Shown here: positions 52,272-61,564 of the stretch, piece after piece | Numbering within the stretch: position 1 is the stretch's first letter | Layout of the letters: the number at the start of each line of letters is the position of its first letter | DNA from: Roseitalea sp. | Lineage (GTDB): Bacteria; Pseudomonadota; Alphaproteobacteria; Rhizobiales; Rhizobiaceae | Length of the DNA: 64,000 nt | NCBI GenBank assembly: GCA_017642895.1 | Contig: JAEPON010000004.1 | Span: 286,866-350,865 of the forward strand | Reading direction: 5' to 3' | Notes under the pieces: model-generated | Seen by the model: the letters and a program-made list of their open reading frames with translations, nothing else | Database searches by the model: none | Told to the model about the DNA's origin: nothing | Program-made: the position numbers and the translations under genes

Positions 52272-55200
52272 CTACTCGGCTGCGATCTTGTGCGGCGTAT
52301 CCGGTTCTTCCAATTGCGCGAGCAATTTGGCTTCGCGCTCGCGGATTTCGCTCAGATATCGTTCCTTGATGTGCTCGTAGCCGCGGATGTCCTCCGGCAA
52401 GGCGGCCAACTGCAAAACAAGGTCGCGCTTGGTCGGGCTGAGCGCGCCCATCGCCCGGTCCATCAACGCGATGTACCATCCAACCAGGCGCCGCTCCTCA
52501 CGGCGGATGCCGGCATATCCAAATGGGTCAAAGACGCTGCCGCGCAGCACTTTCATGCGCGCCAGCTGCCGCAACATCGGCACGGCCCATTTCGTGTTGA
52601 AGCGAACCTTCTTTTTCATGCCGAACCAGCGCAGTAGCGGCGGCTGCAAGTTGAAGTAAACCTGCTCGGCGCCATCGAAGGCTTCTTTGACATTTTCGAC
52701 GAAATCGGGCTGGCTCAATAGGCGGGCCACTTCATATTCGTCCTTGAACGCCATGAGCTTGTGGAGGTTTACGGCAACCTTGGCGGTGATCGAGTCGCCA
52801 TCCACGGTTGCCGCCTCCCTGCCTGAGACACGGCGCAACACGTCGATGTATCGTTTTGCATAATCCCGGTTTTGATAGCTGACCAAGTCGTCGGTCAGAT
52901 CGGCAATTCGCGCGGCTGTTGGGGTGCTCGTTTTTATGCCCTTTGTCAGTTCAGCGATTTCCGCGGTGCGTTCGGAAGACCGCTCTGTCCGGGCACGAAC
53001 GGTCCGGTTGGCAAACAATGCAGGCGGGCGTTCTTGAAGCAGCCGGTCAAAGGCCTTGCGATCATGAACAGCCAGTCGGCCCGCGCGAAAGGCCAGCATG
53101 TTCTTTTCGATTTGCACACCGTTCAAACGGACAGCTTGTTCAATGGCGGCCGATGTGATCGGAATGAATCCAGCCTGATAGGCCGCGCCAACCGCAATCA
53201 TGTTGGTCATCATGTAATCGCCAAACATTGCTTCGGCGACTTCGCGTGCGGGCACCTGAATGGTGCGTTCAGGATCGCATACAGTGCGCACGGCAGCGGC
53301 CATCGGGTCTGCCGGAACCCTTTTGCGCACATTGCGGATCATATCGCCGCTTGGCAGCAGCGAAGTATTGATGACGGTGGCCGTGTCGTTTGGCGAACAG
53401 CGCGCCAAATTCTTGGCATCACCTGCCGCCATCAGATCGAGCGCCAGATAAAGCCTCGCGCCCCCGGGGCTGATCACGTTCGAATGAAGGTTGGTCTCAT
53501 CGTCGCGCGCAACGATCAAGCTAGACAGCACAGCCCCCCATTTTTGGGATGCGCCCGTCTGGTCATAGCTTAACGCGCGATTGCCATCGAGTGTTGCCGC
53601 GTGGGCAAGAATGGCATTGACGGTGATGACACCGGTGCCGCCAAGGCCAGGCGTGTAGATTGGAAATGGCTGATGAAGCGAGGGCAGTTCCGGCTCAGGA
53701 AATTCGTCTTCAATGTGTGGAGGCGCTGGCTTCTTGACCGCGCCGCCTTCTTTTGTACGAACCGTCACAAAGGAAGGGCATTCGCCCTCAAGGCAGCTCT
53801 GATCTTGATTGCAGGATGATTGATGAATGCGCGTCTTCTGGCCGAACGGAGTATCAATCTTCTGCAGCGACATGCAGTTGGCAACTTCACCGCAATGGCC
53901 GCAATTTTCGCAGACTTCTTCATTAACGACCGTGAATTCGCGGGGCTTGGGTTGAAGGCCGCGCTTCTGCCGGCGCCGGCGTTCGTTGGCGCACTGTCCG
54001 TCATAGACCAACACCGTCACACCCTTGGCCGCCTCCAAGCGCTTGAGTTCGGCTTCCATCTGAGGCGGTTCGCAAACTTTCGTGCCCGACGGCAGATCGC
54101 GACTGCGATAAGCTGTGCGATCCTTTGTCACCACAACCATGGCGCTGACGCCTTCGAGCCGCAGAAGCTGCAGCAGACGCGGAATTTCCGTCGCCGAAAC
54201 AGGCGGCTGGCCGCCAGTGTTGGCGATGGCGCTGTTGTAGAGAATCTTGAACGTCATCGTCGCGCCGGCATTCACAGCGTAGCGAATGTTCAGGTAGGAC
54301 GAGTGAAACAGGGAGCCGTCGCCGACGTTCTGGACGATGTGCTTTCGATCGGTGAATGGTTCCAGACCGATCCAGGGCAACCCTTCGCCACCATATTGCG
54401 TGACCGCCTCGATGCGCCGCTTGGGTTCATCCATCAGGGCCGCAAAAATGTGGCAGCCAGGCGATCCCCAAGCCTGTTGCCCATCGGCGAGCCGGGTCCC
54501 GATATTGTGTGGACAACCCGAGCAGAAATTGGGCTTTCGATGAGGCAGATGGGGCATCTGTCTGCTTTGTGCGGTCTTCAACCGGGTGATTGTTGCACCG
54601 CCCTCCGACGGCACATCTACCAGGCCGCGCGCGTGCAGTTGTCCGCTCAATATTTCGGTGACCTGATGCGGCTCCAGCCCACCCGCAACGGGAAACAGAA
54701 CGTTTCCTTCCGCGTCCTTCTTTCCGAAAAGGCGGATTGGCTGGCCCAGATCGAGGATCGCCCGACCCACCTGACGTTCCAGAAAGTCGCGCTTTTCCTC
54801 AACGACGATGATCTCTTCGAGACCATCGGCGAACTCGCGCACGATCTCCTCGTCGATCGGGCACAAGAGCCCGACTTTCAGGAGGCGAATACCGGCAGCG
54901 TTGAGACGCGCGTCGTCGAAGCCAAGGTCCAGAAGCGCCTGCCTGACGTCGGCATAGGACTTGCCAGACGAAACGATGCCCAGCCTGTCCTGGTCCGACC
55001 GGACGGTGATTCGATCCAGCCCGTTCGCGCGTGCATAGGCACGCACCGCCGTGTGCCGCTCTTCATAAAGACGTTTTTCATGGGCGATGTTTTTGACTGG
55101 AAAGAAAGTGAAGTCCGTTGTCTTGGCAAACGGTTTTCCATCGATATCCACCTGCGGGATCGTGATTTCTTGATCACTGGCGGAAACGTCAATCGTCGCG

Positions 55201-55847
55201 CCGCCATCGCACAGGGGTGCCACCAGCTTGAGCGCCACCCAGCATCCCGAATAGCGCGACATGGCGACTGCGTGATGGCCGAACTCCAGAAACTCGGCCA
55301 CCGAACTTGGATACAGGACCGGCACGCCCGAATGCTCAAACGAGAACTCCTGCTGGTAGGGGACGCTTGAACTCTTGGCCTCGTGGTCCTCGCCGCTCAA
55401 AATGACAACGGCGCCCTGCTTGCTGGTGCCGGCAAAATTGCCGTGCTTGATGGCATCGCCTGCGCGGTCGACGCCCGGCCCCTTGCCATACCAATAGGAA
55501 ACCACGCCGTCATATTCGGAGGTCGGATGATCGTCGAGCATCTGCGTGCCCATGATCGAGGTTGCCGCCAGTTCCTCGTTTTGGGCGGGCAGATGGCGGA
55601 TTTCGTATTTCTTGAGGGTCGAACTGACACCACGCAGCGCGACATCGATGCCGCCGAGTGGCGATCCGGGATAGCCGGTGACGAAACCACCGGTGCGCAG
55701 GCCCGCCCGGCCATCGCGCCGCTGCTGGTCAATCATCAAGCGGATCAGAGCTTGAATGCCGTTGAGAAAAACCCGACCATCTTCCAGTTCAAAGCGGTCA
55801 TCAAGCGATGGTTCAGGCTGCGGCGAAGTCTGGATGCGTGTGTCCAT
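52272..55847 (-). CDS. fused indolepyruvate:ferredoxin oxidoreductase
   Basis: A 1191-residue protein joining the IorA-like (1 to about 700) and IorB-like (about 730-1190) parts in one chain, as in many proteobacteria. The N-terminus shows GFVTGYPGSPLGGID and PAQNEELAA. Thiamine diphosphate binding is in FCSGCPHNIGTR and QNVGDGSLFHSSYLN. A ferredoxin-like 4Fe-4S region follows (EEVCENCGHCGEVANC, SSCNQDQSCLEGECPS). The gamma part has GTGVITVNAILAHAA. It decarboxylates an aryl-pyruvate or other 2-oxo acid to its CoA thioester. The ATG at 55847 overlaps the GntR stop by one base, so it lies under the GntR gene's promoter, with the TRAP genes following. Confidence 0.93.
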   Translation of the reverse strand: MDTRIQTSPQPEPSLDDRFELEDGRVFLNGIQALIRLMIDQQRRDGRAGLRTGGFVTGYPGSPLGGIDVALRGVSSTLKKYEIRHLPAQNEELAATSIMGTQMLDDHPTSEYDGVVSYWYGKGPGVDRAGDAIKHGNFAGTSKQGAVVILSGEDHEAKSSSVPYQQEFSFEHSGVPVLYPSSVAEFLEFGHHAVAMSRYSGCWVALKLVAPLCDGGATIDVSASDQEITIPQVDIDGKPFAKTTDFTFFPVKNIAHEKRLYEERHTAVRAYARANGLDRITVRSDQDRLGIVSSGKSYADVRQALLDLGFDDARLNAAGIRLLKVGLLCPIDEEIVREFADGLEEIIVVEEKRDFLERQVGRAILDLGQPIRLFGKKDAEGNVLFPVAGGLEPHQVTEILSGQLHARGLVDVPSEGGATITRLKTAQSRQMPHLPHRKPNFCSGCPHNIGTRLADGQQAWGSPGCHIFAALMDEPKRRIEAVTQYGGEGLPWIGLEPFTDRKHIVQNVGDGSLFHSSYLNIRYAVNAGATMTFKILYNSAIANTGGQPPVSATEIPRLLQLLRLEGVSAMVVVTKDRTAYRSRDLPSGTKVCEPPQMEAELKRLEAAKGVTVLVYDGQCANERRRRQKRGLQPKPREFTVVNEEVCENCGHCGEVANCMSLQKIDTPFGQKTRIHQSSCNQDQSCLEGECPSFVTVRTKEGGAVKKPAPPHIEDEFPEPELPSLHQPFPIYTPGLGGTGVITVNAILAHAATLDGNRALSYDQTGASQKWGAVLSSLIVARDDETNLHSNVISPGGARLYLALDLMAAGDAKNLARCSPNDTATVINTSLLPSGDMIRNVRKRVPADPMAAAVRTVCDPERTIQVPAREVAEAMFGDYMMTNMIAVGAAYQAGFIPITSAAIEQAVRLNGVQIEKNMLAFRAGRLAVHDRKAFDRLLQERPPALFANRTVRARTERSSERTAEIAELTKGIKTSTPTAARIADLTDDLVSYQNRDYAKRYIDVLRRVSGREAATVDGDSITAKVAVNLHKLMAFKDEYEVARLLSQPDFVENVKEAFDGAEQVYFNLQPPLLRWFGMKKKVRFNTKWAVPMLRQLARMKVLRGSVFDPFGYAGIRREERRLVGWYIALMDRAMGALSPTKRDLVLQLAALPEDIRGYEHIKERYLSEIREREAKLLAQLEEPDTPHKIAAE

Positions 55848-56605
55848 CACAGCGTCTCCTGCTCGCCGGCACTGAGCAACCCATTGAGGGCGCCGGAGCC
55901 CGCTGTGACCATTTCAATGGCCGCTTCCAGCGCACCGCTTTGCGGTTCGTCCCTGAACTGGTCATTGGCGAGCGTGATTGCCGTCTGACCGAGATGTTGT
56001 GCGGTCAATCGTGCCGCCCATGACGGGCGTTGTGCCTTGCAGGCGGCAACCAATTGCGTGTGGGTTGCGCTGCGGCGCATCCACCAGCGGGGTGATTGCG
56101 TGAGATTGTAGAGCCTTTGGAAGCGCAAGCTTTTCGCATGCAGCCGTTCAATGCGCTCATAAAGTGAGGTGCCACAGAAGGCAACGAGTTGCATGTGGAA
56201 CCGATGATGTTCGATCGCCCATCGATCAAACTCACCACACGTTTCTTCATCTGCGATGCGACCGAGACTTTCGTCAAGCAGATCAAAATGCGCTTCGTCC
56301 ATATGTGGGATCGACAGCGCAACGGCCAATGATTCCAGCATGATGCGGGTGGCGTAGACATCTTCCAGTTCGCCAAGAGTGCACGTTGCCACCCGCATTC
56401 GGCGGTTTGGCTCGCCGATCAGAAGTCCCTCGGACTGGAGCGCACGCATAGCTTCGCGAACCGGCGTGCGGCTGATTCCCAGCTCTTTTGCAATCCGCGC
56501 CTGCGGCAAGACGCTGCCATCGGGATACTCCCCGCCAAGCACGCGATCACGCAGCAATTGCTCCACGTCCGTCACACGCTGGCGCTGCATGTCGTCCATC
56601 GTCAT
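55847..56605 (-). CDS. GntR-family regulator (FCD/FadR branch)
   Basis: A 252-residue regulator from the ATG at 56605 (GAGGAGG upstream). The winged helix is at 15-75 (GSVLPQARIAKELGISRTPV, REAMRALQSEGLL); an all-helical FCD ligand domain follows, with likely metal-binding residues in IEHHRFHMQLVAF and SATHTQLVAAC. It heads the operon with the ferredoxin oxidoreductase and TRAP importer. It is the best candidate to bind the paired operators at 48751 and 56931. The ligand is probably an organic acid. Confidence 0.9.
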   Translation of the reverse strand: MTMDDMQRQRVTDVEQLLRDRVLGGEYPDGSVLPQARIAKELGISRTPVREAMRALQSEGLLIGEPNRRMRVATCTLGELEDVYATRIMLESLAVALSIPHMDEAHFDLLDESLGRIADEETCGEFDRWAIEHHRFHMQLVAFCGTSLYERIERLHAKSLRFQRLYNLTQSPRWWMRRSATHTQLVAACKAQRPSWAARLTAQHLGQTAITLANDQFRDEPQSGALEAAIEMVTAGSGALNGLLSAGEQETL

Positions 56606-56976
56606 TGCCGTTCCTCCTCGCAACAGCGCCGACGTTTAAGACGCTTGTTGATTAAAAAGAGCATACATTTTGAATCAAAAATGTCGACATATTTTTTGAA
56701 CCGTTTGGCGCATATGTACAAAGGTGCCGAAAAATTGTCCATTGGCGCAATGGAATGTCGTTGAAATTCAATGACCAGAAGAAGCTAATGTGCCCGCGGG
56801 ATTATCTGGCGCTTCAAAGTGTCCACACTTTGGATGTCCTCGGGTGTGTCGTTTTACAGGGCAGCATCGCGGTTGGCCCCTCAAAGGCTGAATGCCGGTT
56901 GACAATGCACCAGTTATCTTACAATGATAAATGCATATTATATAACACGATAAGAAACGATATGGATGGGAGAACG
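56606..56976. promoter_or_regulatory. 371-base divergent control region with operator at 56931-56950
   Basis: No gene is seen here; the reading frame open upstream of the hydrolase from 56755 lacks a start signal. On the GntR side a perfect ATGTCGACAT palindrome (56681-56690) and TTGATT/AATCAA inverted repeat (56648-56678) lie near its promoter. On the hydrolase side TTGACA (56899) precedes candidate -10 boxes TACAAT or AATGAT, and atgcatattatataacacga (56931-56950) matches the operator before the bicupin gene at 18/20. Confidence 0.6.
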
Positions 56977-57684
56977 ATGGCTGACGCTGCAGGCAGTTGG
57001 ATCAAGGTGGCGGTGGATGGCGGGGACATGGACGCCTACCTGGCGATGCCCGCCAATGGTGCCGGTCCCGGTATCGTGATGTTGCAGGAGATTTTTGGCG
57101 TTAACGAGGCCATGATCGCTAAGGCCGACATGTTTGCCGACGCTGGTTACACCGTTCTGGTTCCCGATGTGTTTTGGCGCATGCAACTGCGCGTCGATCT
57201 CGGCTACTCCGAAGATGATCGCGCCAAGGCGTTCGGTTACATGCAGAAGCTCGATTTCGCGAAGGCGATCGAGGACATCGTTTCGGCCTTCAAGGCGCTT
57301 GGCGACCATCCGGCGAGCATGGGGAAGCCAAGCTTTGTCGGATATTGCCTGGGCGGCAAGCTCGCCGTTCTGGCAGGCGCTGCGGCCGGTGATCCGGCCG
57401 CGGTCGTTTCCTTTTACGGCGTCAAGCTCGACGACAACATAGAGCAGATCAAGGCCATGGAATGCCCGGTCGTGCTGCATGTTGGTGACAATGATGCGCA
57501 CATACCGATGGACGTCGTCGCGGTGCTCAAGGAGCATCTTGATCCCGTCGATCATGTCGATGTCTGGGTCTATCCCGGTGCCGAGCACGGATTTTTCAAC
57601 AAGGTCCGCACGGATGTCTATGCGGAGGAGGCGTCGAAGACGGCGATGGAACGGACCCTTGCGGTCCTGCCAAAGCCTGTGTGA
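56977..57684 (+). CDS. dienelactone hydrolase family protein
   Basis: A 235-residue alpha/beta-hydrolase of the dienelactone type. The ATG at 56977 has GGGAGA upstream. The catalytic Cys124 is in VGYCLGGKLA, the Asp in GDNDAHIP (about 173) and the His in GAEHGFFNKV (204), the Cys-Asp-His triad of the family; QEIFGVNEAM is also characteristic. It would open a lactone formed after ring cleavage. It shares an operator with the bicupin dioxygenase gene, which suggests consecutive steps. Confidence 0.9.
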   Translation: MADAAGSWIKVAVDGGDMDAYLAMPANGAGPGIVMLQEIFGVNEAMIAKADMFADAGYTVLVPDVFWRMQLRVDLGYSEDDRAKAFGYMQKLDFAKAIEDIVSAFKALGDHPASMGKPSFVGYCLGGKLAVLAGAAAGDPAAVVSFYGVKLDDNIEQIKAMECPVVLHVGDNDAHIPMDVVAVLKEHLDPVDHVDVWVYPGAEHGFFNKVRTDVYAEEASKTAMERTLAVLPKPV

Positions 57685-57735
57685 TCGCGCGCCGCAGGCG
57701 GTTTCTGCGGCACATAACAATATTGGGAGGAAAAC

Positions 57736-58704
57736 ATGAGACGGCTTGTCACCGGCGCTCTGACGGGCGCCCTTGTAGCATTTGCCACCGCACAATCGAT
57801 GGCGCAGACCGTGGCCATTGGCACACTGGAGCAGGGCTCCGTGTTTCACACGATGGGGTCGGTCATTTCGCGCGTCGCACGCGATACGGAGAGTCTCGGC
57901 ATCGTCGTGCAGCCCAATGGCGGCACATTTGCCATGCTGAGCGCCACCAATCAGGGCCTTTCAGATTTTGCGATCGACGATGTCAACGACATCATCGCCG
58001 CGAGCCAGGGCGTGGACGAATATGAAGGCAATGCGCTCGAAAACCTGCGGATGGTCATCAATCTGCGTCCGCTGCCTATGGGGCTGATCGTCCGCAAGGA
58101 TTCGGGCATTGACAGCATTGACGATTTGCGCGGAAAGCGTCTGCCTTCGGGCTGGAGCGCCTTTCCCATCGCAAAATCCCATATCGAAGCGGTCCTGGCC
58201 ACCAACGACATGACGATGGACGATGTGGTTGGCGTTCCGACCACCGGCCTCATACGGGCCGCCGATGATTTTGTCGCAGGTCGGTTGGACGCCACCTATT
58301 TTGCGGTCGGTGCGCCCAAGGTTGCGGAAATGAACGCATCGGTGGGCGGCATCAAGTACCTTCCCGTTGCCGACACGCCCGAAGCCCTCGCCGCAGCGCA
58401 AGGCGTTCGCGCGGCCTTTTACATTTCGACGGTGCCGCCATTGGCCCATCTCGCCGGTATTGAAGCGCCGACACCGCTCGTCACATGGGACGTGGTCGTC
58501 GTCGCCAACAAGGATGTGCCGGACGAAACGGTCACAACGCTCGTACGGTCCATTCTTGAAAACAAGCCGGCGCTCGTCGAGGCCTATCCGCCCTTTGGCC
58601 CCCTCAATCCTGAAACCGCGGCCAAGCCCTATCCGGGATTGGAGTATCACAGCGGAGCAATTGCCTATTTCGAGCAAGCCGGTCTCTGGCCTGCACAGAA
58701 CTAG
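57736..58704 (+). CDS. TAXI-family TRAP solute-binding protein
   Basis: A 322-residue secreted protein. A signal peptide (1-23, ending SMAQ) precedes VAIGTLEQGSVFHTMGSVIS, the TAXI-type N-terminus, then LRGKRLPSGWSAFP and GVPTTGLIRAADDFVAG. TAXI proteins bind organic acids or amino acids. It overlaps the fused permease gene by one base. This is the second importer of the region and lies downstream of the dienelactone hydrolase by 51 bases, so it may be co-transcribed. Confidence 0.88.
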   Translation: MRRLVTGALTGALVAFATAQSMAQTVAIGTLEQGSVFHTMGSVISRVARDTESLGIVVQPNGGTFAMLSATNQGLSDFAIDDVNDIIAASQGVDEYEGNALENLRMVINLRPLPMGLIVRKDSGIDSIDDLRGKRLPSGWSAFPIAKSHIEAVLATNDMTMDDVVGVPTTGLIRAADDFVAGRLDATYFAVGAPKVAEMNASVGGIKYLPVADTPEALAAAQGVRAAFYISTVPPLAHLAGIEAPTPLVTWDVVVVANKDVPDETVTTLVRSILENKPALVEAYPPFGPLNPETAAKPYPGLEYHSGAIAYFEQAGLWPAQN

Positions 58705-60659
58705 TGTCAACCGCTCCCTCGCCATTTAAGGCCGAAGAAGGCGGGTCGGGCGATCGTCCCATCACCCGGCCGCGCTTCAGTTTGAGCGCCATCCTGGCTG
58801 CCGGCCTCTCGCTGGCGGCCGTGGTGTGGGCGGCAGACTTGCCCGCGCGCCTGGGCGCGGCGATCTACACCGAACAATATCTGGCGCTTGTGCTCGCCTT
58901 CTCCCTTTGCGTCATCTACCTGCGCGGGCTGATCCTGCACGAGGACCGGCGCAAGCGGATCATCGACGTCGGTTTTGCCATCATCTCGACCGGCGCAGCC
59001 CTTTATTTGGCCATCGGCTATCCCAGCCTGGTCATGCGGCAGGTCAACATGCCCTGGGATGCGGTTGCCATCAGCGCGATCCTGATCGTGGCGGTTTTGG
59101 AGGCCATCCGGCGCACGCTCGGCATGATGCTGGTCGGTGTCATTGTGGTCGTGATGTCGTTTGGTCTGTTCGGGCACCTGATTTCAGGGCCGCTGCAGAC
59201 GCGTTATGTGCCGCCCGAACGGATACTGGTCTATCTCGGGATCGACTCAAACGGCATGCTGGGCATCACACTGGCCATTGCCGCGACCATCGTCATCGCC
59301 TTCATCCTGTTTGGCCAGTTGCTGCTCGCCATCGGTGCCGGCAACTTTTTCAACGATCTGGCGCTTGGTCTGATGGGCCGCAGGCGCGGCGGATCGGCCA
59401 AGATCGCGATTGTCGGTTCGGGGCTGTTCGGCACGATTTCGGGCGTGGTGGTCTCCAACATCGTGGCCACCGGTGTCATCACGATCAAGATCATGATCGA
59501 TGGCGGCTACCGGCGCACCTCTGCGGCTGCGATAGAGGCAACGGCTTCGACAGGCGGCCAAATCCTGCCGCCGATCATGGGTGCCGTTGCCTTCCTGATG
59601 GCCGAGATCCTGCAAATTCCCTATTCGGAAGTGGTCGTCGCGGCCATCGTCCCGGCGCTTTTGTTCTATGTCGCGATTTTCGTGCAGGCCGACCTTGAGG
59701 CCGCCAAGAAGCGCATTGCGCCCTTGCCGCCCGAGATGATTCCGCCATTGGGCGAGACGCTCAAGAAGGGCTGGCCGTTTCTGATCCCGTTCGCCGTTGT
59801 CGTGTTGGGCCTGTTCAGTTTCAACCTGCGACCCGATACGGCCGCCTTCTATGGCGCCGTCAGCGCGTTGGTGATCGGCCTCTTTACGGGATATGGCACC
59901 AGCCGCCTGACGCTGCCGGTTGCCTGGCAGGCGCTGGTCCGCACGGGCGAAGCGGTTATCGATGTCGTTCTGATCGCGGCAGCCGCCGGTTTCCTGATCG
60001 GCATGCTGAATCTGACGGGGCTGGGCTTTGGTCTCAGCTACACGCTGGTTCAACTGGGTTCGTCCAGCATGTTCCTGCTGCTCCTGATTGCGGCCATCGT
60101 CTGCGTCATCCTGGGCATGGGGATGCCGACCGTTGGCGTCTACCTCGTCCTGGCCGTCATGGTCGCGCCGGCGCTCGTTGATGTCGGGATTGACCCGATC
60201 GCCGCGCATTTGTTCATCTTCTATCTCGGCATGATGTCGATGGTGACACCGCCGGTCGGCATCGCCGCCTTTTTCGCCGCCTCGATCGCCAGCGCAGACA
60301 AGATGCGCACCGCACTCGAGGCCATGCGGTTCGGCTGGGTGGCCTACGTCATACCCTTCCTGTTTGTCGTCACACCATCGCTGCTGCTGGAAGGGCCATG
60401 GTGGCGCATTGCGCTTGATGTGGGCGCTGCCATCATCGGTGTCTGGCTGATCTCGGCCGCCTTTGTCGGTTTCCTGCGCCACGATCTTGGACATGTGCAG
60501 CGGCTCATCATCGCCGCCATCGGCATCGCTCTGTTGTGGCCGGATCACATGATCATCGGGCAGGCGCCCTTGATCGATGCCGTGGCGCTGGCGGCGCTGG
60601 CGATCGTCTGGCGGTTGCAGCGGCCGGCGGTCGTTGCGCCGGCGCCGACAGCGGAATGA
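58704..60659 (+). CDS. TRAP transporter fused permease (DctQM fusion)
   Basis: A 651-residue membrane protein with about 18 helices; the small-permease part is at the N-terminus and the DctM-like part from about residue 170. GSGLFGTISGVVVSNIVATG, TASTGGQILPPIMGAVAFLM and LGMGMPTVGVYLVLAVMV are landmarks of the family. The start is a GTG overlapping the TAXI stop (TAGTG). It pairs with the TAXI binding protein, as such fusions always do in this family. Confidence 0.92.
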   Translation: MSTAPSPFKAEEGGSGDRPITRPRFSLSAILAAGLSLAAVVWAADLPARLGAAIYTEQYLALVLAFSLCVIYLRGLILHEDRRKRIIDVGFAIISTGAALYLAIGYPSLVMRQVNMPWDAVAISAILIVAVLEAIRRTLGMMLVGVIVVVMSFGLFGHLISGPLQTRYVPPERILVYLGIDSNGMLGITLAIAATIVIAFILFGQLLLAIGAGNFFNDLALGLMGRRRGGSAKIAIVGSGLFGTISGVVVSNIVATGVITIKIMIDGGYRRTSAAAIEATASTGGQILPPIMGAVAFLMAEILQIPYSEVVVAAIVPALLFYVAIFVQADLEAAKKRIAPLPPEMIPPLGETLKKGWPFLIPFAVVVLGLFSFNLRPDTAAFYGAVSALVIGLFTGYGTSRLTLPVAWQALVRTGEAVIDVVLIAAAAGFLIGMLNLTGLGFGLSYTLVQLGSSSMFLLLLIAAIVCVILGMGMPTVGVYLVLAVMVAPALVDVGIDPIAAHLFIFYLGMMSMVTPPVGIAAFFAASIASADKMRTALEAMRFGWVAYVIPFLFVVTPSLLLEGPWWRIALDVGAAIIGVWLISAAFVGFLRHDLGHVQRLIIAAIGIALLWPDHMIIGQAPLIDAVALAALAIVWRLQRPAVVAPAPTAE

Positions 60660-60680
60660 ACCCAAAGCACGGAGAAGGCG

Positions 60681-61562
60681 ATGCGACTAGTGCGTTATGA
60701 CGACAACCGGCTCGGCGTCCTCAGGGGGCAGAAAATCCACGATGTGAACAACGTTTTGGATCGTATCCCGGCCTCAAAATGGCCGCATCCGCCCGGCGAC
60801 GCGCTGATTGCCGCGCTGCCCGAACTGCGCGCCGACATTGAGGAGATGGCGGATCAGGCGCCGACCATTCCTCTTGGTGAGGTCACGCTGCTCTCGCCGG
60901 TCGCATCTCCGTCCAAGATTATTGCCGCGCCGGTCAATTACATGCTGCATCTGGAAGAAGCGCGTGGCGATGCGGCCATCAATTACGGCATGCCGGTCAA
61001 AACAATCGATGAATTGGGCCTGTTCCTGAAATCGCCCTCTTCGCTGGTCGGTGCCGGGGAGGGTGTCGAGCGCCATTTCCCCGACCGGCGGATCGATCAT
61101 GAGATCGAGCTTGCGGTGATCATCGGCCGTGGCGGCTATCAGATACCGGCCGAGCGCGTTTTCGACCATGTTGCCGGATACTGCATCGGATTGGACATGA
61201 GCGTGCGCGGCACGGAAGACCGGTCCTGGCGCAAGTCGCTGAACAGTTTCACCGTGCTCGGCCCGGCACTGGTGACACCGGACGAGATCGATGATCCCGA
61301 TGCGCTGTCCTTCCGGCTTGAGGTCAATGGTGAGCCGCGCCAGGCTTCCAATACGGAGCATCTGGTGTTCGACGTCGCCAAGCTGATCGCATATGCGGCG
61401 GCCACCTATACGCTCCATCCGGGCGACATCATCTTGACCGGGACGCCCGAAGGCGTGGGGCCCGTTGTGCCTGGCGACGTCATGCACTGCTTCATCGATC
61501 AATTGGGCACAATGGACGTGTCGGTGACAGAGCCGGCGGTCCATCATGCCGCGGTCGCCTGA
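60681..61562 (+). CDS. fumarylacetoacetate hydrolase-family protein
   Basis: A 293-residue FAH-family enzyme. The ATG at 60681 follows GGAGAAGGCG. Metal ligands are visible in IDHEIELAVIIGRGG (two Glu) and GLDMSVRGTE (Asp), and GDIILTGTPEGVGPV is the usual C-terminal loop. Family members hydrolyse fumarylpyruvate or acylpyruvates, decarboxylate or hydrate ring-cleavage products, or process 2,4-diketo-3-deoxy sugar acids. Since a gentisate-family dioxygenase is encoded nearby, fumarylpyruvate-type hydrolysis is plausible; pairing with an enolase-superfamily enzyme also allows a sugar-acid role. Confidence 0.88.
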   Translation: MRLVRYDDNRLGVLRGQKIHDVNNVLDRIPASKWPHPPGDALIAALPELRADIEEMADQAPTIPLGEVTLLSPVASPSKIIAAPVNYMLHLEEARGDAAINYGMPVKTIDELGLFLKSPSSLVGAGEGVERHFPDRRIDHEIELAVIIGRGGYQIPAERVFDHVAGYCIGLDMSVRGTEDRSWRKSLNSFTVLGPALVTPDEIDDPDALSFRLEVNGEPRQASNTEHLVFDVAKLIAYAAATYTLHPGDIILTGTPEGVGPVVPGDVMHCFIDQLGTMDVSVTEPAVHHAAVA

Positions 61563-61564
61563 CA

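Noticed and set aside
56755..56976. N-terminal extension of the dienelactone hydrolase from 56755
   Set aside because: It spans the promoter and operator, lacks family similarity, and the ATG at 56977 has a ribosome site and normal family length.
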